Translations under genes and position numbers: made by a program
The notes under the pieces: generated by a model
Told to the model about the DNA's origin: nothing
What the model saw: only the letters and a program-made list of their open reading frames with translations
The model's database searches: none
Source: DASQUP01 sp035641235
Lineage (GTDB): Bacteria; Actinomycetota; CADDZG01; WHSQ01
Reading direction: 5' to 3'
DNA: 45,456 nucleotides
Assembly: GCA_035641235.1 (NCBI GenBank)
Contig: DASQUP010000219.1
Span: forward strand, 1-45,456
Shown here: piece by piece, positions 17,095 to 26,148 of the stretch
Numbering within the stretch: the first letter of the stretch is position 1
How the letters are laid out: each line of letters opens with the position of its first letter

Positions 17095-18374
17095 GGGAGC
17101 CCTCCGAGTAGTCCGCCGAGTACGCCGTCGATGAGATCCCCAAGGTCACCCGGAAGGGCCTCAGTCAGTTCGTCCGCCGGCCCCCCGGTTCGAGAACGAT
17201 CCGCGGTGTTCTCGTTGTTAACGGACGCAGGTCCGCCGGTGCTCGAATCGATCGGAAGGGGGGCGGGACCTCCGCCGGCCTCCTCGCCGAAGTCGGATCT
17301 GTCCTCGCACCCGCGCGGATCGGGTCCCAGGAGGTCGTCGAGCGCCTGATCGAGCACCCCACAGCGGCCCGCGAGCGCGTCGACCCCAACGGGGCCGAGG
17401 GACTGGACGAAGATATTGGCCCACCGGTTGGGAATTCCCTGCGAGTAGCCGACCGTGGAGTAGCCCTCCACCGCCGTCTCGAGATATGAGATCGAGGCCG
17501 CCAGATCGAGTTGATGGTCGTTCACAACTTCGAGAGCCCCGTGCAGGGATCGGAGCGTGGAGTCGAGGGCCGGACGGTTTCTCTCGACGAGCGCCGCAAC
17601 CTCGTGGGACGCCGCGTCCGTCGATTCGAGGAGCTCACGCAGGTCGTCGCGTCTCTCGGCGAGGTTGCCGAGGACGTCGTTGTAGCGGTCGATGAGGGAA
17701 ACGATGGTGTCGTCGTTTGTGCCGAAGGTCGTTGCGAGCGTGCTCATGGATTCCAGGAGCCGGGACAGCTCGGCGCGCCGTCCCTCCAACGCCGCCGACA
17801 CATCGGCAAGTCCGTCGATCAGCGTGCCGATCTCTTGCTCCTTGCCGCGCGTGACGAGCGTCACTTCCTTCATCAAGCGTTCGAGCGCCCGCGCGTCGGA
17901 CCCTTCGAGGAGGGCCACCGAGGCATCGCTCAGATCCGCAACTTCGACGGGAGTGCTCGTCCGCTCGACCGGGATGACATCGCCCTCTTTGAGGGCGCGG
18001 CCGGAGTCACCGCCGGCAAGCGCCACCGACTTCCGACCCAGAAGTGTCTCGACGACGACCTCCGCCCGCGAGTCGGCGGGCATCGCTACATCCGAGTCCA
18101 CCTTCAACTCGATCGCTACATGCCCATCGACGATGGACACCGCTCCCACCGATCCCGCATCGAGTCCGGCTACCGTCACGTCGTCACCAGGCCGGATGCC
18201 GGCGGCATCGGTGAAGCGCGCTGTAACGCTGTATGTGTCGGCGAATGCTCCACCCGACAGCAGCAGCGCCACGGCCGTGGCCCCCAGCAGAAGGACGGCT
18301 CCCACCGCGCCGGTGACGAGCAGGTTGCGCTCGAGAAACGACTTGCGCAGCGCGCCCCGCAACGGATTACCCAT
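17091..18374 (-). CDS. Mce/MlaD family protein (third position)
   Basis: A 427-residue protein: membrane helix at about 18-42 (LLVTGAVGAVLLLGATAVAL), MCE domain (GIRPGDDVTVAGLDAGSVGA, LLGRKSVALAGGD), helical region, then a Pro- and Gly-rich linker and a hydrophobic tail ending LGGLLGGLP. It overlaps the preceding mce gene by 8 bp and the following one by 4 bp. Confidence 0.91.
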   Translation of the reverse strand: MGNPLRGALRKSFLERNLLVTGAVGAVLLLGATAVALLLSGGAFADTYSVTARFTDAAGIRPGDDVTVAGLDAGSVGAVSIVDGHVAIELKVDSDVAMPADSRAEVVVETLLGRKSVALAGGDSGRALKEGDVIPVERTSTPVEVADLSDASVALLEGSDARALERLMKEVTLVTRGKEQEIGTLIDGLADVSAALEGRRAELSRLLESMSTLATTFGTNDDTIVSLIDRYNDVLGNLAERRDDLRELLESTDAASHEVAALVERNRPALDSTLRSLHGALEVVNDHQLDLAASISYLETAVEGYSTVGYSQGIPNRWANIFVQSLGPVGVDALAGRCGVLDQALDDLLGPDPRGCEDRSDFGEEAGGGPAPLPIDSSTGGPASVNNENTADRSRTGGPADELTEALPGDLGDLIDGVLGGLLGGLP

Positions 18375-19518
18375 CGTCGTCCTCGCTCAGGAGGAGGTCC
18401 AGGAGTTCCTCTATGCCGTCTGGGGCGTCGATCAAACCGATGTCTGTGAGCCCCTGCTCCTCCCCTTTCTTGTTGTAGGTCTTGTCGCAGTCGGTGAACG
18501 AGGGTGATGCGGATTCTCCGCGCTGCTGGGGGAGTTCGGTCCGCCGGACTAAGGGGCTGCTCTGCTGGTCTTGCAGAAGGACCTCTACGATGCGGACGTT
18601 GAACCATTCGCCCCAGCTCGTCGTCTGCAGGTAGCCGGCAACCCCCAGCGGAGTTGTGCACAAGGTCCGGGCGAGGTAGAGGCGGTTGGACGCCACCGTA
18701 CCTGCCACCGTTTTCAAATCCGCCAGGGTGGAGTCGATCTCGTCTCGGTTCTCCTTCAACAGCGACTTCAGATGCCTCTGCACGACGGCAAAGTCCGACA
18801 TGACGGTGTTGAGGTCTCCGGTTGTCTTCTGTAGCTCGCCCCCCACTGAGTTCAGGTCTTTGAGGATCGAATCGATGGCGCCGTTCTGCTCCGCGAACGC
18901 TGCCAGGATCTCGTCCGACGAATCCACCGTGGCCGCGAGCTGATCGTCCATCTCTGCAAGGTCGGCCGCGAGCGAGGAGCCGTTGTCGAGGAGCCGTCGT
19001 GCGGTCGCTTCATTGCCGATCAACGCTGTGTTGACGGAATCGATGAACCTGTTTGCCTTCGCGGGATCGATTGCCCGCAGCACGGGCCCAAGGTTGTTGA
19101 GCAGCTCCCCGACGTCGCCGGCGGCCTGCGTCCTTGCTATCGGGATTCGGTCTCCCTCACGCAGCCGTTGCCCGCCGTCGCCCGGATGCACGTAGAGGAA
19201 TCTCTGGCCGAGGACGTTGCGCCAGCGGATGGCGGCCGAACTCGAGTCCGTCAGTGGGATCGAGTTGTCGACCGAGAAACTCACCACCGCAACACCGTCT
19301 TCGATGGCCGTGGACTCCACCCGCCCGACGTCAACCCCTGCGATCTTGACCGAATCGCCTTTGATCACGCCCGCCGCGTTGTCAAATGCAGCCTCGTAGG
19401 TGGTCTCGTCTGCGAACAGCCGGACGTTGGCCAGGCGGACCCCCAATACGATGGTGAAGATCGCACACACGATCGAAAATGCGATCACCTTCCCGAGGGT
19501 GGCCTTGGAGAACCTCAT
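18367..19518 (-). CDS. Mce/MlaD family protein (second, MceB-like position)
   Basis: A 383-residue protein with an N-terminal membrane helix (GKVIAFSIVCAIFTIVLGV), the MCE domain (GVIKGDSVKIAGVDVGRVES, VLGQRFLYVHPGDGG), a helical segment and an acidic C-terminus (LLLSEDDDG). The ATG at 19518 overlaps the previous stop (ATGA); an upstream in-frame extension is discounted. Confidence 0.92.
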   Translation of the reverse strand: MRFSKATLGKVIAFSIVCAIFTIVLGVRLANVRLFADETTYEAAFDNAAGVIKGDSVKIAGVDVGRVESTAIEDGVAVVSFSVDNSIPLTDSSSAAIRWRNVLGQRFLYVHPGDGGQRLREGDRIPIARTQAAGDVGELLNNLGPVLRAIDPAKANRFIDSVNTALIGNEATARRLLDNGSSLAADLAEMDDQLAATVDSSDEILAAFAEQNGAIDSILKDLNSVGGELQKTTGDLNTVMSDFAVVQRHLKSLLKENRDEIDSTLADLKTVAGTVASNRLYLARTLCTTPLGVAGYLQTTSWGEWFNVRIVEVLLQDQQSSPLVRRTELPQQRGESASPSFTDCDKTYNKKGEEQGLTDIGLIDAPDGIEELLDLLLSEDDDG

Positions 19519-20570
19519 CGCCCTTCTCCCTTGCACAGCGGCACACCAGAACGAACATCGACGGGGAGCGCAGTGCACAGCTGAGCGATGTCTTCGGCTG
19601 TGTCGTTGCCTCCGATGAAGTTTGTGAATCCCGCCGACGCACTACCGTCCGGCAACAGGTTGTGCGAGATCGGTTGTCCGAGCCTCTGCACATAGGTCCT
19701 GAGTCCGGTGACGAGATTCGAGAGCCCTCCCGGCCGTCCTGCGATAGTTGCAAGAAGCAGGTCACCCGCGTTCATCATTCGATCGAAGTCGGGGCGGTTG
19801 AAGATGAGGAGGTCGGCGAGGTCGTCCGAAAACGGCACCAGGCCGTCAAGAGCTCGGCCCAGAGCGCGCTGAGCCTTATCGGATGCGTAGACAGGTACTC
19901 CTTCGTTGATCGCGCCGGCGAGGGCGTTCATGTCGGCACCCTTCGTCTCGAGCGCACCGAACAGCACCCTGAAGTCGTCGAGGGCCTCCACCTGTGGATC
20001 GAGGGTTGAAGCGAACACACCCGAAAGCTCTGCGTTCGCATCCAGGGCTCTTGCAACGTCGGAGCCGTGCCCTCTCGAAGCCCTGGCCAGTTCCGTTATC
20101 AGCGTTGCGACGTCCTGGGGATCGAGTGCCTCCAGCACCGACGTCCCGTCGTCGAGGGCATCCTCGAGCTCGGGCCCGACGGCGGCGCGTTCGATCGCAT
20201 CACCGTCGGCGAGCTCTTCGCTCGAATCATTCGGATCGAAGCGTAGGTCGATGAACTTCGATCCGAGGAACGTCTTCAGGGTGACGACGGCCTCCGAGGA
20301 CTTCGGCACCGAGTAACGCTCCTCGATCTGGAGTGTGAGCCGCGCCTTCCGGTCGACGAGTTCGATGTCGACGACCTTGCCGACGTTCACTCCTCGGATC
20401 CGCACGTCCGACCCGGGCTGAACCTGCTGCCCGGCGCGCGGCAGATCGACGGACACGTACTTGTAGTCCCGGAACGCGCCATAGGCGGCCCGCACACCGA
20501 CGACGACGCCCGCGCCGAGGACGGCGATCACCAGCGAGCCTATGAGAATGGTTCGGAGCCGGGCAATCAT
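19515..20570 (-). CDS. Mce/MlaD family protein (first, MceA-like position)
   Basis: A 351-residue protein with a membrane helix (TILIGSLVIAVLGAGVVVGV), MCE domain (QVQPGSDVRIRGVNVGKVVD, FLGSKFIDLRFDPND), a helical segment and C-terminal Cys residues (LCTALPVDVRSGVPLC). The ATG at 20570 overlaps the stop of the upstream YrbE permease gene by 4 bp. Confidence 0.92.
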   Translation of the reverse strand: MIARLRTILIGSLVIAVLGAGVVVGVRAAYGAFRDYKYVSVDLPRAGQQVQPGSDVRIRGVNVGKVVDIELVDRKARLTLQIEERYSVPKSSEAVVTLKTFLGSKFIDLRFDPNDSSEELADGDAIERAAVGPELEDALDDGTSVLEALDPQDVATLITELARASRGHGSDVARALDANAELSGVFASTLDPQVEALDDFRVLFGALETKGADMNALAGAINEGVPVYASDKAQRALGRALDGLVPFSDDLADLLIFNRPDFDRMMNAGDLLLATIAGRPGGLSNLVTGLRTYVQRLGQPISHNLLPDGSASAGFTNFIGGNDTAEDIAQLCTALPVDVRSGVPLCKGEGR

Positions 20571-21415
20571 CCGGCGATCCTCACGGTGTCGCCGCCGCCC
20601 CACATCAAGAGCGACAGCACGAGGTTCAGAACGACGACGGAGACGATGGAGGTCCTAAGGGCGCGCCCGGATGCGACTCCGACGCCCGCCGGTCCGCCGC
20701 TCGCGGTGTAGCCGTAGTAACAGTGGATCAGCGTCACAACGACCGCAAAGACGATGGCCTTTAGAAGGCTGTAGAAGATGTCGGTGGCCGGAAGGAAGAG
20801 CTTGAAGTAGTGCGTGTACGTCCCCGACGACAGGGCGAAGAACTTCGTCACTATCGCCTGCGTTGCGAGGTACGAGGAGAACAGCGCGGCGAGGTACAGC
20901 GGGACGATGGTCACGAGGCTCGCCCACACCCTCGTTCCGACGATGTAAATGATCGAGGGGACGGCCATGACCTCGAGAGCATCGATCTCATCGGAGATGC
21001 GAGCCGCTCCGATCTCCGCGGTGAAACCGGCGCCGGTCTGCGCGGCGAGAGCGATTCCCGCAATCAGCGGAGTGATCTCACGCGTGTTCGCCCACGACGA
21101 GACCAGTCCTACGAACGACTCGGCGCCGATCTGCTCGAGGCCCTGGAACCCCTCGAGTCCGACCTGCGTGCCGGTGAAGAACGACATCGAGAAGATGACG
21201 AAGAACATCCCCGCACCGAGCAACATTGCGCCCGCCCCGATAGTGATGTCGGAGATCAAAGAGAGAATCTGGGGGCGGTATCTGAGGGCTGCCGGAAGAC
21301 TTCTGGCCACCCGGCCGTAAAACGAGATCTGGTCGGTCATCACCTCAAAAGGAGCCGAGGCGCGCCTGACCGCCCGTCCAACGAATCTCGGTTGCGCAGC
21401 AATCCTTCCGGCCAT
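20567..21415 (-). CDS. MlaE/YrbE permease, B-type, second pair
   Basis: A 282-residue permease of the Mce ABC importer. It has the MlaE fold of five to six hydrophobic segments with conserved FFTGTQVGLEGFQGLEQIGAE, REITPLIAGIALAAQTGAGF and ARISDEIDALEVMAV coupling segments. The C-terminus ends in the WGGGDTVRIAG motif, nearly identical in plan to the other B-type permease at 22294-23139. It lies 3 bp after the A-type gene. Confidence 0.93.
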   Translation of the reverse strand: MAGRIAAQPRFVGRAVRRASAPFEVMTDQISFYGRVARSLPAALRYRPQILSLISDITIGAGAMLLGAGMFFVIFSMSFFTGTQVGLEGFQGLEQIGAESFVGLVSSWANTREITPLIAGIALAAQTGAGFTAEIGAARISDEIDALEVMAVPSIIYIVGTRVWASLVTIVPLYLAALFSSYLATQAIVTKFFALSSGTYTHYFKLFLPATDIFYSLLKAIVFAVVVTLIHCYYGYTASGGPAGVGVASGRALRTSIVSVVVLNLVLSLLMWGGGDTVRIAG

Positions 21416-21418
21416 GGC

Positions 21419-22207
21419 TCAGAACTTCTGCGGGACGAAGTTGAAGTAGAGGGCGGTCATGATGAAGTTGAGAAAGAACAGAACGATGAACGTGATGACC
21501 ACGGCTTGGTTCACCGCGTCGCCCACACCCTTCGGCCCGCCCCGTACGAAGAACCCCTTGTAACAGGCAACGGTTCCGGCGACGTAGCCGAAGATCACGG
21601 CCTTGACGAGGGCCATCCACAGATCGGCGAGCTGGGAGAGCTCGTTGAACGACGAGAAGTACGAAGAGGTCGTTCCGTGCTGGACGGCGACCGAGAAGTA
21701 CCAGCCGCCGGCGATGCCGGCGATGCTCACGACGGCATCGAGGAGGACGGCAACGAAGGCCGCTGCGAGTATTCGCGGCATGACGAGCCGCTGGACGACG
21801 TCGATGCCGAGCACGGCCATCGCATCGATCTCGTCGCGGATGCGCCTCGCTCCCAGGTCCGCGCACATGGCCGATCCCCCGACCCCTGCAATCAGGAGAG
21901 CGGTGGCGACCGGCGCCTCCTCGCGGACGACGGCGAGTACCATCGCGCCGCCCATGTGGGCCTCGGCGCCGAGGTCCCTGAGGAACGACCCGACGTGCAG
22001 GGAGATGATCATCCCGAACGGGATCGAGATCAGGATGACCGGCAGCGTCGTGACCTTCATGAGGAACCAGGCCTGCGTGAGGAACTCTCCGAGCGGCCAC
22101 GGGCGCCGGAACACGACGTGGAGCGCCTCGAGGCCGACCGCGAACATGCGCCCGGTCTCACGAAGCAGACCGACAGGTTTCGCCGCTACGGCGACTCGTG
22201 ACGCGAT
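21419..22207 (-). CDS. MlaE/YrbE permease, A-type, second pair (start uncertain)
   Basis: A 262-residue reading with the MlaE motifs EEAPVATALLIAGVGGSAMC, ARRIRDEIDAMAVLGIDVV and RGGPKGVGDAVNQAVVITF. The expected N-terminus, by comparison with the paralogue at 23136-23909, has no ATG, GTG or TTG. The best site is a rare ATC at 22207, three bases after AAGGGGGAG. The first in-frame ATG is 22147, which would remove about 20 residues before MFAVGLEALHVV. The neighbouring gene ends 86 bp upstream. Confidence 0.85.
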   Translation of the reverse strand: MASRVAVAAKPVGLLRETGRMFAVGLEALHVVFRRPWPLGEFLTQAWFLMKVTTLPVILISIPFGMIISLHVGSFLRDLGAEAHMGGAMVLAVVREEAPVATALLIAGVGGSAMCADLGARRIRDEIDAMAVLGIDVVQRLVMPRILAAAFVAVLLDAVVSIAGIAGGWYFSVAVQHGTTSSYFSSFNELSQLADLWMALVKAVIFGYVAGTVACYKGFFVRGGPKGVGDAVNQAVVITFIVLFFLNFIMTALYFNFVPQKF

Positions 22208-22293
22208 GGTCTCCCCCTTGTAAATTGACCCACGGGTGCTATTTCGACGCCGGGGGGGAGGCTCCTGCCACGGGCGGTGGGCGGGTCGGGGGG

Positions 22294-23139
22294 TCAGCCG
22301 GCGATGCGGACGGTCTCCGTCACTCCCCACATGAAGGCCGACAGCATCAGGTTGATTACGTTCACTGCCACGATCGAGGCTCGAATCCCTCGGCCGACGG
22401 CTATGCCCACACCCGCCGGCCCACCCCGGGCATGGAAGCCGTAGTAGCAGTGGATCAACGCCACCGTGACGGCGAACGTCCACGCCTTGATGAGCGAGTA
22501 GAGAACGTCCACGGGCGGGAGGAACAGGTTGAAGTAGTGGTCGTACGTGCCCTGAGACAGGCCGAGGAAATCGGTAACGACGACATCGGTTGCGATGTAC
22601 GAGGCAAACAGCGAGATCAGATAGAGCGGAGTGATGGCAATCAGCGCGGCGATGATCCGCGTCGAGACCAGATATGGGATCGGTCGAACGGCCATTACCT
22701 CGAGGGCGTCGATCTCCTCGTTCACCCGCATCGCTCCGAGCTCGGCAGTGAACCCGGCGCCGACCTGGGCGGCGAGGGTAACCCCGGCGATCAGGGGTGT
22801 GATCTCACGCGTATTCGCGAACGCGGCTATGAACCCCGTGAAGGCCTCGGCTCCGATCAGCTGGAGTCCCTTGAAACCTTCGAGTCCCACCTGCGTGCCC
22901 GTGAAGAAGGCCATGAAGAAGATGACGCCTGCCGTTCCGGCTCCTACCAGGAGCGCCCCTGCCCCGAGCGTGATCTCGGACACCAGGCGCCCGATTTCGG
23001 TGAGGTGGCGGGCGGCGGGAATAGTGTCGCCGAGCGACTTAGCCATGAACGCGAGCTGCTCTCCGAGGCCCACCAGCCCGTCAACGACCCGGGTAGCGGC
23101 ACGTTTTGGACCCCTGACGAAGAGTTCGGAGGTGCTCAT
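22294..23139 (-). CDS. MlaE/YrbE permease, B-type, first pair
   Basis: A 281-residue MlaE permease: FFTGTQVGLEGFKGLQLIGAE, REITPLIAGVTLAAQVGAGF, NEEIDALEVMAV and a C-terminal WGVTETVRIAG. The ATG at 23139 overlaps the stop of the A-type gene (ATGA). It is clearly paralogous to the permease at 20567-21415. Confidence 0.93.
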   Translation of the reverse strand: MSTSELFVRGPKRAATRVVDGLVGLGEQLAFMAKSLGDTIPAARHLTEIGRLVSEITLGAGALLVGAGTAGVIFFMAFFTGTQVGLEGFKGLQLIGAEAFTGFIAAFANTREITPLIAGVTLAAQVGAGFTAELGAMRVNEEIDALEVMAVRPIPYLVSTRIIAALIAITPLYLISLFASYIATDVVVTDFLGLSQGTYDHYFNLFLPPVDVLYSLIKAWTFAVTVALIHCYYGFHARGGPAGVGIAVGRGIRASIVAVNVINLMLSAFMWGVTETVRIAG

Positions 23140-23909
23140 GAGAACTTCTGGGGGACGATGGCGAAGTACAGCGCGGTCAGTATGAAGTTGACGAAAAAGA
23201 CGAGCATGAAGGTCACGACGACGGCGCGCTGCACCGCTGCACCGACACCCTTGGGTCCTCCGCGCGCGTGGAAGCCGAAGTACACCGCGACCATCGCGGC
23301 CACGAGGCCGAAGATTCCCGCCTTGATCAACGCGACGACGAGGTCGGCCGTCTGTGCCAGGAGGCTGAACGACGCCAGATAGGCGCCGGGCGTGCCCCCC
23401 TGGATCACGATGTTGTAGAACGCGCCGCCGAGGATGCCGGCCACCGAGACGAACCCGTCGAGCAACATCGCAACGAAGACGGCGGCCCATATCCGGGGAA
23501 CCACAAGTGTTGCGATCGGATTGACTGCGAGCACCTGCATCGCGTCGATCTCGTCGCGGATCTTCCTGCTCCCGATGTCGGCGCACATGGCCGACCCACC
23601 CGCTCCGGCGATGAGGAGGGCGGCCACGATCGGTGCAGCCTCCCGGACGACCGCAAGGACCATTGCCGCGCCGGTCTGTGACTCGGCTCCGAGCTGGCGG
23701 GCGACGTTGCCGACCTGCAGAGCGATCGTTGCCCCGAACGCGATCGATACGAGGACGGCCGGAACCATCGCAACGCTGGCGATGAACCACGACTGGCGAA
23801 TGAACTCCCGCCACGGGTAGGGCGGCCTCCACATGACCCGGAAGGCCTCCAGAGTGATGGCGAACATGTTGCCCGTCTCGACGACGAACCCGCGCACGGC
23901 CCCCATCAC
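23136..23909 (-). CDS. MlaE/YrbE permease, A-type, first pair
   Basis: A 257-residue MlaE permease: REAAPIVAALLIAGAGGSAM, SRKIRDEIDAMQVLAVNPI and RGGPKGVGAAVQRAVVVTF, ending in FAIVPQKFS. GTG (23909) is followed directly by ATG (23906); either could start it. It follows the ATPase gene by 67 bp. Confidence 0.93.
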   Translation of the reverse strand: MMGAVRGFVVETGNMFAITLEAFRVMWRPPYPWREFIRQSWFIASVAMVPAVLVSIAFGATIALQVGNVARQLGAESQTGAAMVLAVVREAAPIVAALLIAGAGGSAMCADIGSRKIRDEIDAMQVLAVNPIATLVVPRIWAAVFVAMLLDGFVSVAGILGGAFYNIVIQGGTPGAYLASFSLLAQTADLVVALIKAGIFGLVAAMVAVYFGFHARGGPKGVGAAVQRAVVVTFMLVFFVNFILTALYFAIVPQKFS

Positions 23910-23976
23910 GCGTACGGTACTAAACCGCTGACCACCGTTTCCCCCACCACATCGATGACCCGAACTGTGCCGGCGG

Positions 23977-24861
23977 CTATCCGCTCCGGCCTGATACTGC
24001 AGAAGTCTCGGACGGCGCGCCGGCGGCGCGCTCCATCTCCTCCGTTTCTGCAGCCGTCATACCCGAGGAGCTCTGGGGCCGGGTGGCGTCCTTTTCCTCA
24101 GACATCCCGATGGGCCCGTCCGTCGCTCCCGAGAGGAACTGCTTCACGACCGGATTCTCGGAGGCAAACATCTCGCTCGCGGGTCCGAACTTGACGAGGT
24201 TACGCCGGTAGAGCATCCCGATGAAGTCCGCAACATTGCGTGCCGTCGCAATGTCGTGAGTAACAACTATGAATGTTGCGTCCAGTTGATTGTTGAGATC
24301 GATTATCAGTTCGTTGAGGAAGGCGGTTCGCACCGGGTCGAGCCCGGAATCCGGCTCGTCGAACAGAACAATCTCGGGGTCCAGAACCAGGGCGCGCGCC
24401 AGCCCGGCTCGTTTTTTCATCCCTCCGGAGATCTCACCCGGAAGTTTGCTCTCGGCGCCCGTCAGGCCGACCATCGTCAGCTTCTCGGACACGATGTCGT
24501 TGATCTCGCTCTCTTTCTTCTTCGTGTGCTCGCGCAACGGGAACGCCACGTTGTCGTAGACGTTCATCGAGCCGAAGAGGGCGCCGTCCTGGAAGAGGAC
24601 CCCGAACTTGCGCCGAACCGCATACAGCTCGCGCTCGTTGAGGGCCGGCACATTCTTGCCGTCTATCCAGATCTCGCCTCGGTCGGGCTTGAGCAGGCCG
24701 ACCAGGTGCTTCAGGAACACACTCTTGCCCGTTCCGGATGGACCGAGCATCAGCGTTATCCGCCCCATGGGAACGTCGAAGGTGATGTCCTCCAGCACGG
24801 TTTGGGGGCCGAACGATTTGGTCAGGCCGCGGATGCTGATTTCGACGTCGTGTTCAGGCAT
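23977..24861 (-). CDS. Mce-system ABC ATPase (MceG/Mkl/MlaF-like)
   Basis: A 294-residue ATPase with Walker A GPSGTGKS (about 40-47), Q-loop FQDGALFGSMNVYDNVAFPL, signature EISGGMKKRAGLARAL, Walker B IVLFDEPDSGLDPVRTAF and switch His in VVTHD. The MKKR signature is characteristic of Mkl/MlaF ATPases. The C-terminal 50 residues are a polar extension. GGGAG two bases before the ATG at 24861 supports this start over one at 24903. In mycobacteria mceG is unlinked; here it heads the operon. Confidence 0.94.
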   Translation of the reverse strand: MPEHDVEISIRGLTKSFGPQTVLEDITFDVPMGRITLMLGPSGTGKSVFLKHLVGLLKPDRGEIWIDGKNVPALNERELYAVRRKFGVLFQDGALFGSMNVYDNVAFPLREHTKKKESEINDIVSEKLTMVGLTGAESKLPGEISGGMKKRAGLARALVLDPEIVLFDEPDSGLDPVRTAFLNELIIDLNNQLDATFIVVTHDIATARNVADFIGMLYRRNLVKFGPASEMFASENPVVKQFLSGATDGPIGMSEEKDATRPQSSSGMTAAETEEMERAAGAPSETSAVSGRSG

Positions 24862-24952
24862 GGCTCCCACTTGATTCAAGGCGGTGACAGCGTACTTGCT
24901 CATGAACAGGATTTCTGTCGGTGGCCGCTTTTTCCTGCACCGCCGGCATCAG

Positions 24953-24958
24953 TAGTAT
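24953..24958 (+). promoter_or_regulatory. -10 box before the acyl-CoA dehydrogenase pair
   Basis: TAGTAT ends seven bases before the GTG at 24966, giving a leaderless or nearly leaderless transcript. The 104-bp gap is shared with the divergent mce operon, so both lipid-related operons may be co-regulated here. Confidence 0.5.
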
Positions 24959-24965
24959 CCGCGCG

Positions 24966-26147
24966 GTGGATTTCCGCGATTCTCCCGAAGAGGCCCGGTT
25001 CCGGGCCGATCTGCGGACGTGGATCGAGTCCAACCTGCCCGAGGGATGGTCGGCTCGTCCGGCTCGCCCGGGGCGGATGGACGAGGACGCGGCCCGGGAG
25101 TGGTCCCGCAGGCTATTCGAAGCAGGGTACGCGGGGCTGACCTGGCCCACGGAGTACGGAGGCGCCGGCGCTCCGTACACCCACCAGGCGATCCTCCTGG
25201 AGGAAGTGGCCCGCGCCGAGGCCCCGGAGCACATCGGCATCATCGGCCTTGGTATGGCGGGTCCGACGATCATCTCGCACGGTACCGAGGAGCAGAAGGC
25301 GCGCTACCTGCGTCCGATCCTCTCCGGCGAAGAGGTCTGGTGCCAGGGATTTTCGGAACCCGGGGCCGGATCGGACCTCGCCTCGCTGCGCACCAGGGCG
25401 GTGCGCGATGGTGACGACTTCGTCGTGAACGGCCAGAAGGTGTGGTCTTCGTTCGCCCACATCGCCGACTGGTGCATCCTCGTGACCCGGACCGATCCCG
25501 ACGCGCCGAAACACGAGGGCCTCACCTATCTATTGGTGGACATGCACACCGACGGTGTGGAGGTGCGACCTCTGAGGCAGGTCACCGGAGACCCGGAGTT
25601 CAACGAGATCTTCTTCAACGACGTCCGCGTCCCGGCCTCGAACATCGTGGGGGAGGCCGACGGAGGGTGGAAGGTCGCAATGACAACGCTACTTCACGAG
25701 AGGGGGACCCTCGGTTTCGCACTCACCGCCCGGCTGGAGGTCCAGCTGAACAAGTTATTGAAGCTGGCCCGGGGGGTCTCGGTGAACGGACGGCGCGCCG
25801 CGGACGATCCGCTAATCAGAGACGGTTTGGCGCAGCAGTGGATCGAACTCCAGGCACTGAGGTTCACTAACTACCGGTCTCTCACGAAGTTGATGACCGA
25901 CGGCGTCCCCGGGCCCGAGGGATCGATAGCCAAACTCCACTGGTCGGAGTCGAACCAACGCCTCACGAAGCTGGCGTTGCGGGTACTCGGCCCGCGCGCC
26001 CAGCTGGACGGCGAGGAAGCGATGTGGGGTGGCTACTGGCAGTACCAGCAACTCCGAAGCCGGGGGAACACGATCGAGGCGGGGACGTCCGAGATCCTCC
26101 GCAACATCGTCGCCGAGCGGGTGCTCGGACTCCCGAGGAGCCGCTGA
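24966..26147 (+). CDS. Acyl-CoA dehydrogenase, first subunit
   Basis: A 393-residue flavoprotein with the three-domain ACAD plan: LTWPTEYGGAGAPYTHQ, CQGFSEPGAGSDLASLRT (FAD/substrate strand), NGQKVWSSFAHIADWC and RGNTIEAGTSEILRNIVAER. The glutamate used by medium-chain enzymes is replaced (EAGT instead of YEGT). A Glu at about 245 in LLHERGTLG aligns with the base of isovaleryl- and long-chain enzymes. GTG start with a leaderless promoter. The next ACAD starts one base after its stop, as in actinobacterial heteromeric ACADs used for steroid or branched side chains (inference). Confidence 0.92.
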   Translation: MDFRDSPEEARFRADLRTWIESNLPEGWSARPARPGRMDEDAAREWSRRLFEAGYAGLTWPTEYGGAGAPYTHQAILLEEVARAEAPEHIGIIGLGMAGPTIISHGTEEQKARYLRPILSGEEVWCQGFSEPGAGSDLASLRTRAVRDGDDFVVNGQKVWSSFAHIADWCILVTRTDPDAPKHEGLTYLLVDMHTDGVEVRPLRQVTGDPEFNEIFFNDVRVPASNIVGEADGGWKVAMTTLLHERGTLGFALTARLEVQLNKLLKLARGVSVNGRRAADDPLIRDGLAQQWIELQALRFTNYRSLTKLMTDGVPGPEGSIAKLHWSESNQRLTKLALRVLGPRAQLDGEEAMWGGYWQYQQLRSRGNTIEAGTSEILRNIVAERVLGLPRSR

Positions 26148-26148
26148 C

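Noticed and set aside
14146..22223. Long open readings on the plus strand across the mce operon.
   Set aside because: They have Arg-, Ser- and Pro-rich composition without domains, and lie opposite clearly conserved Mce and MlaE genes. They are antisense shadows of GC-rich codons.
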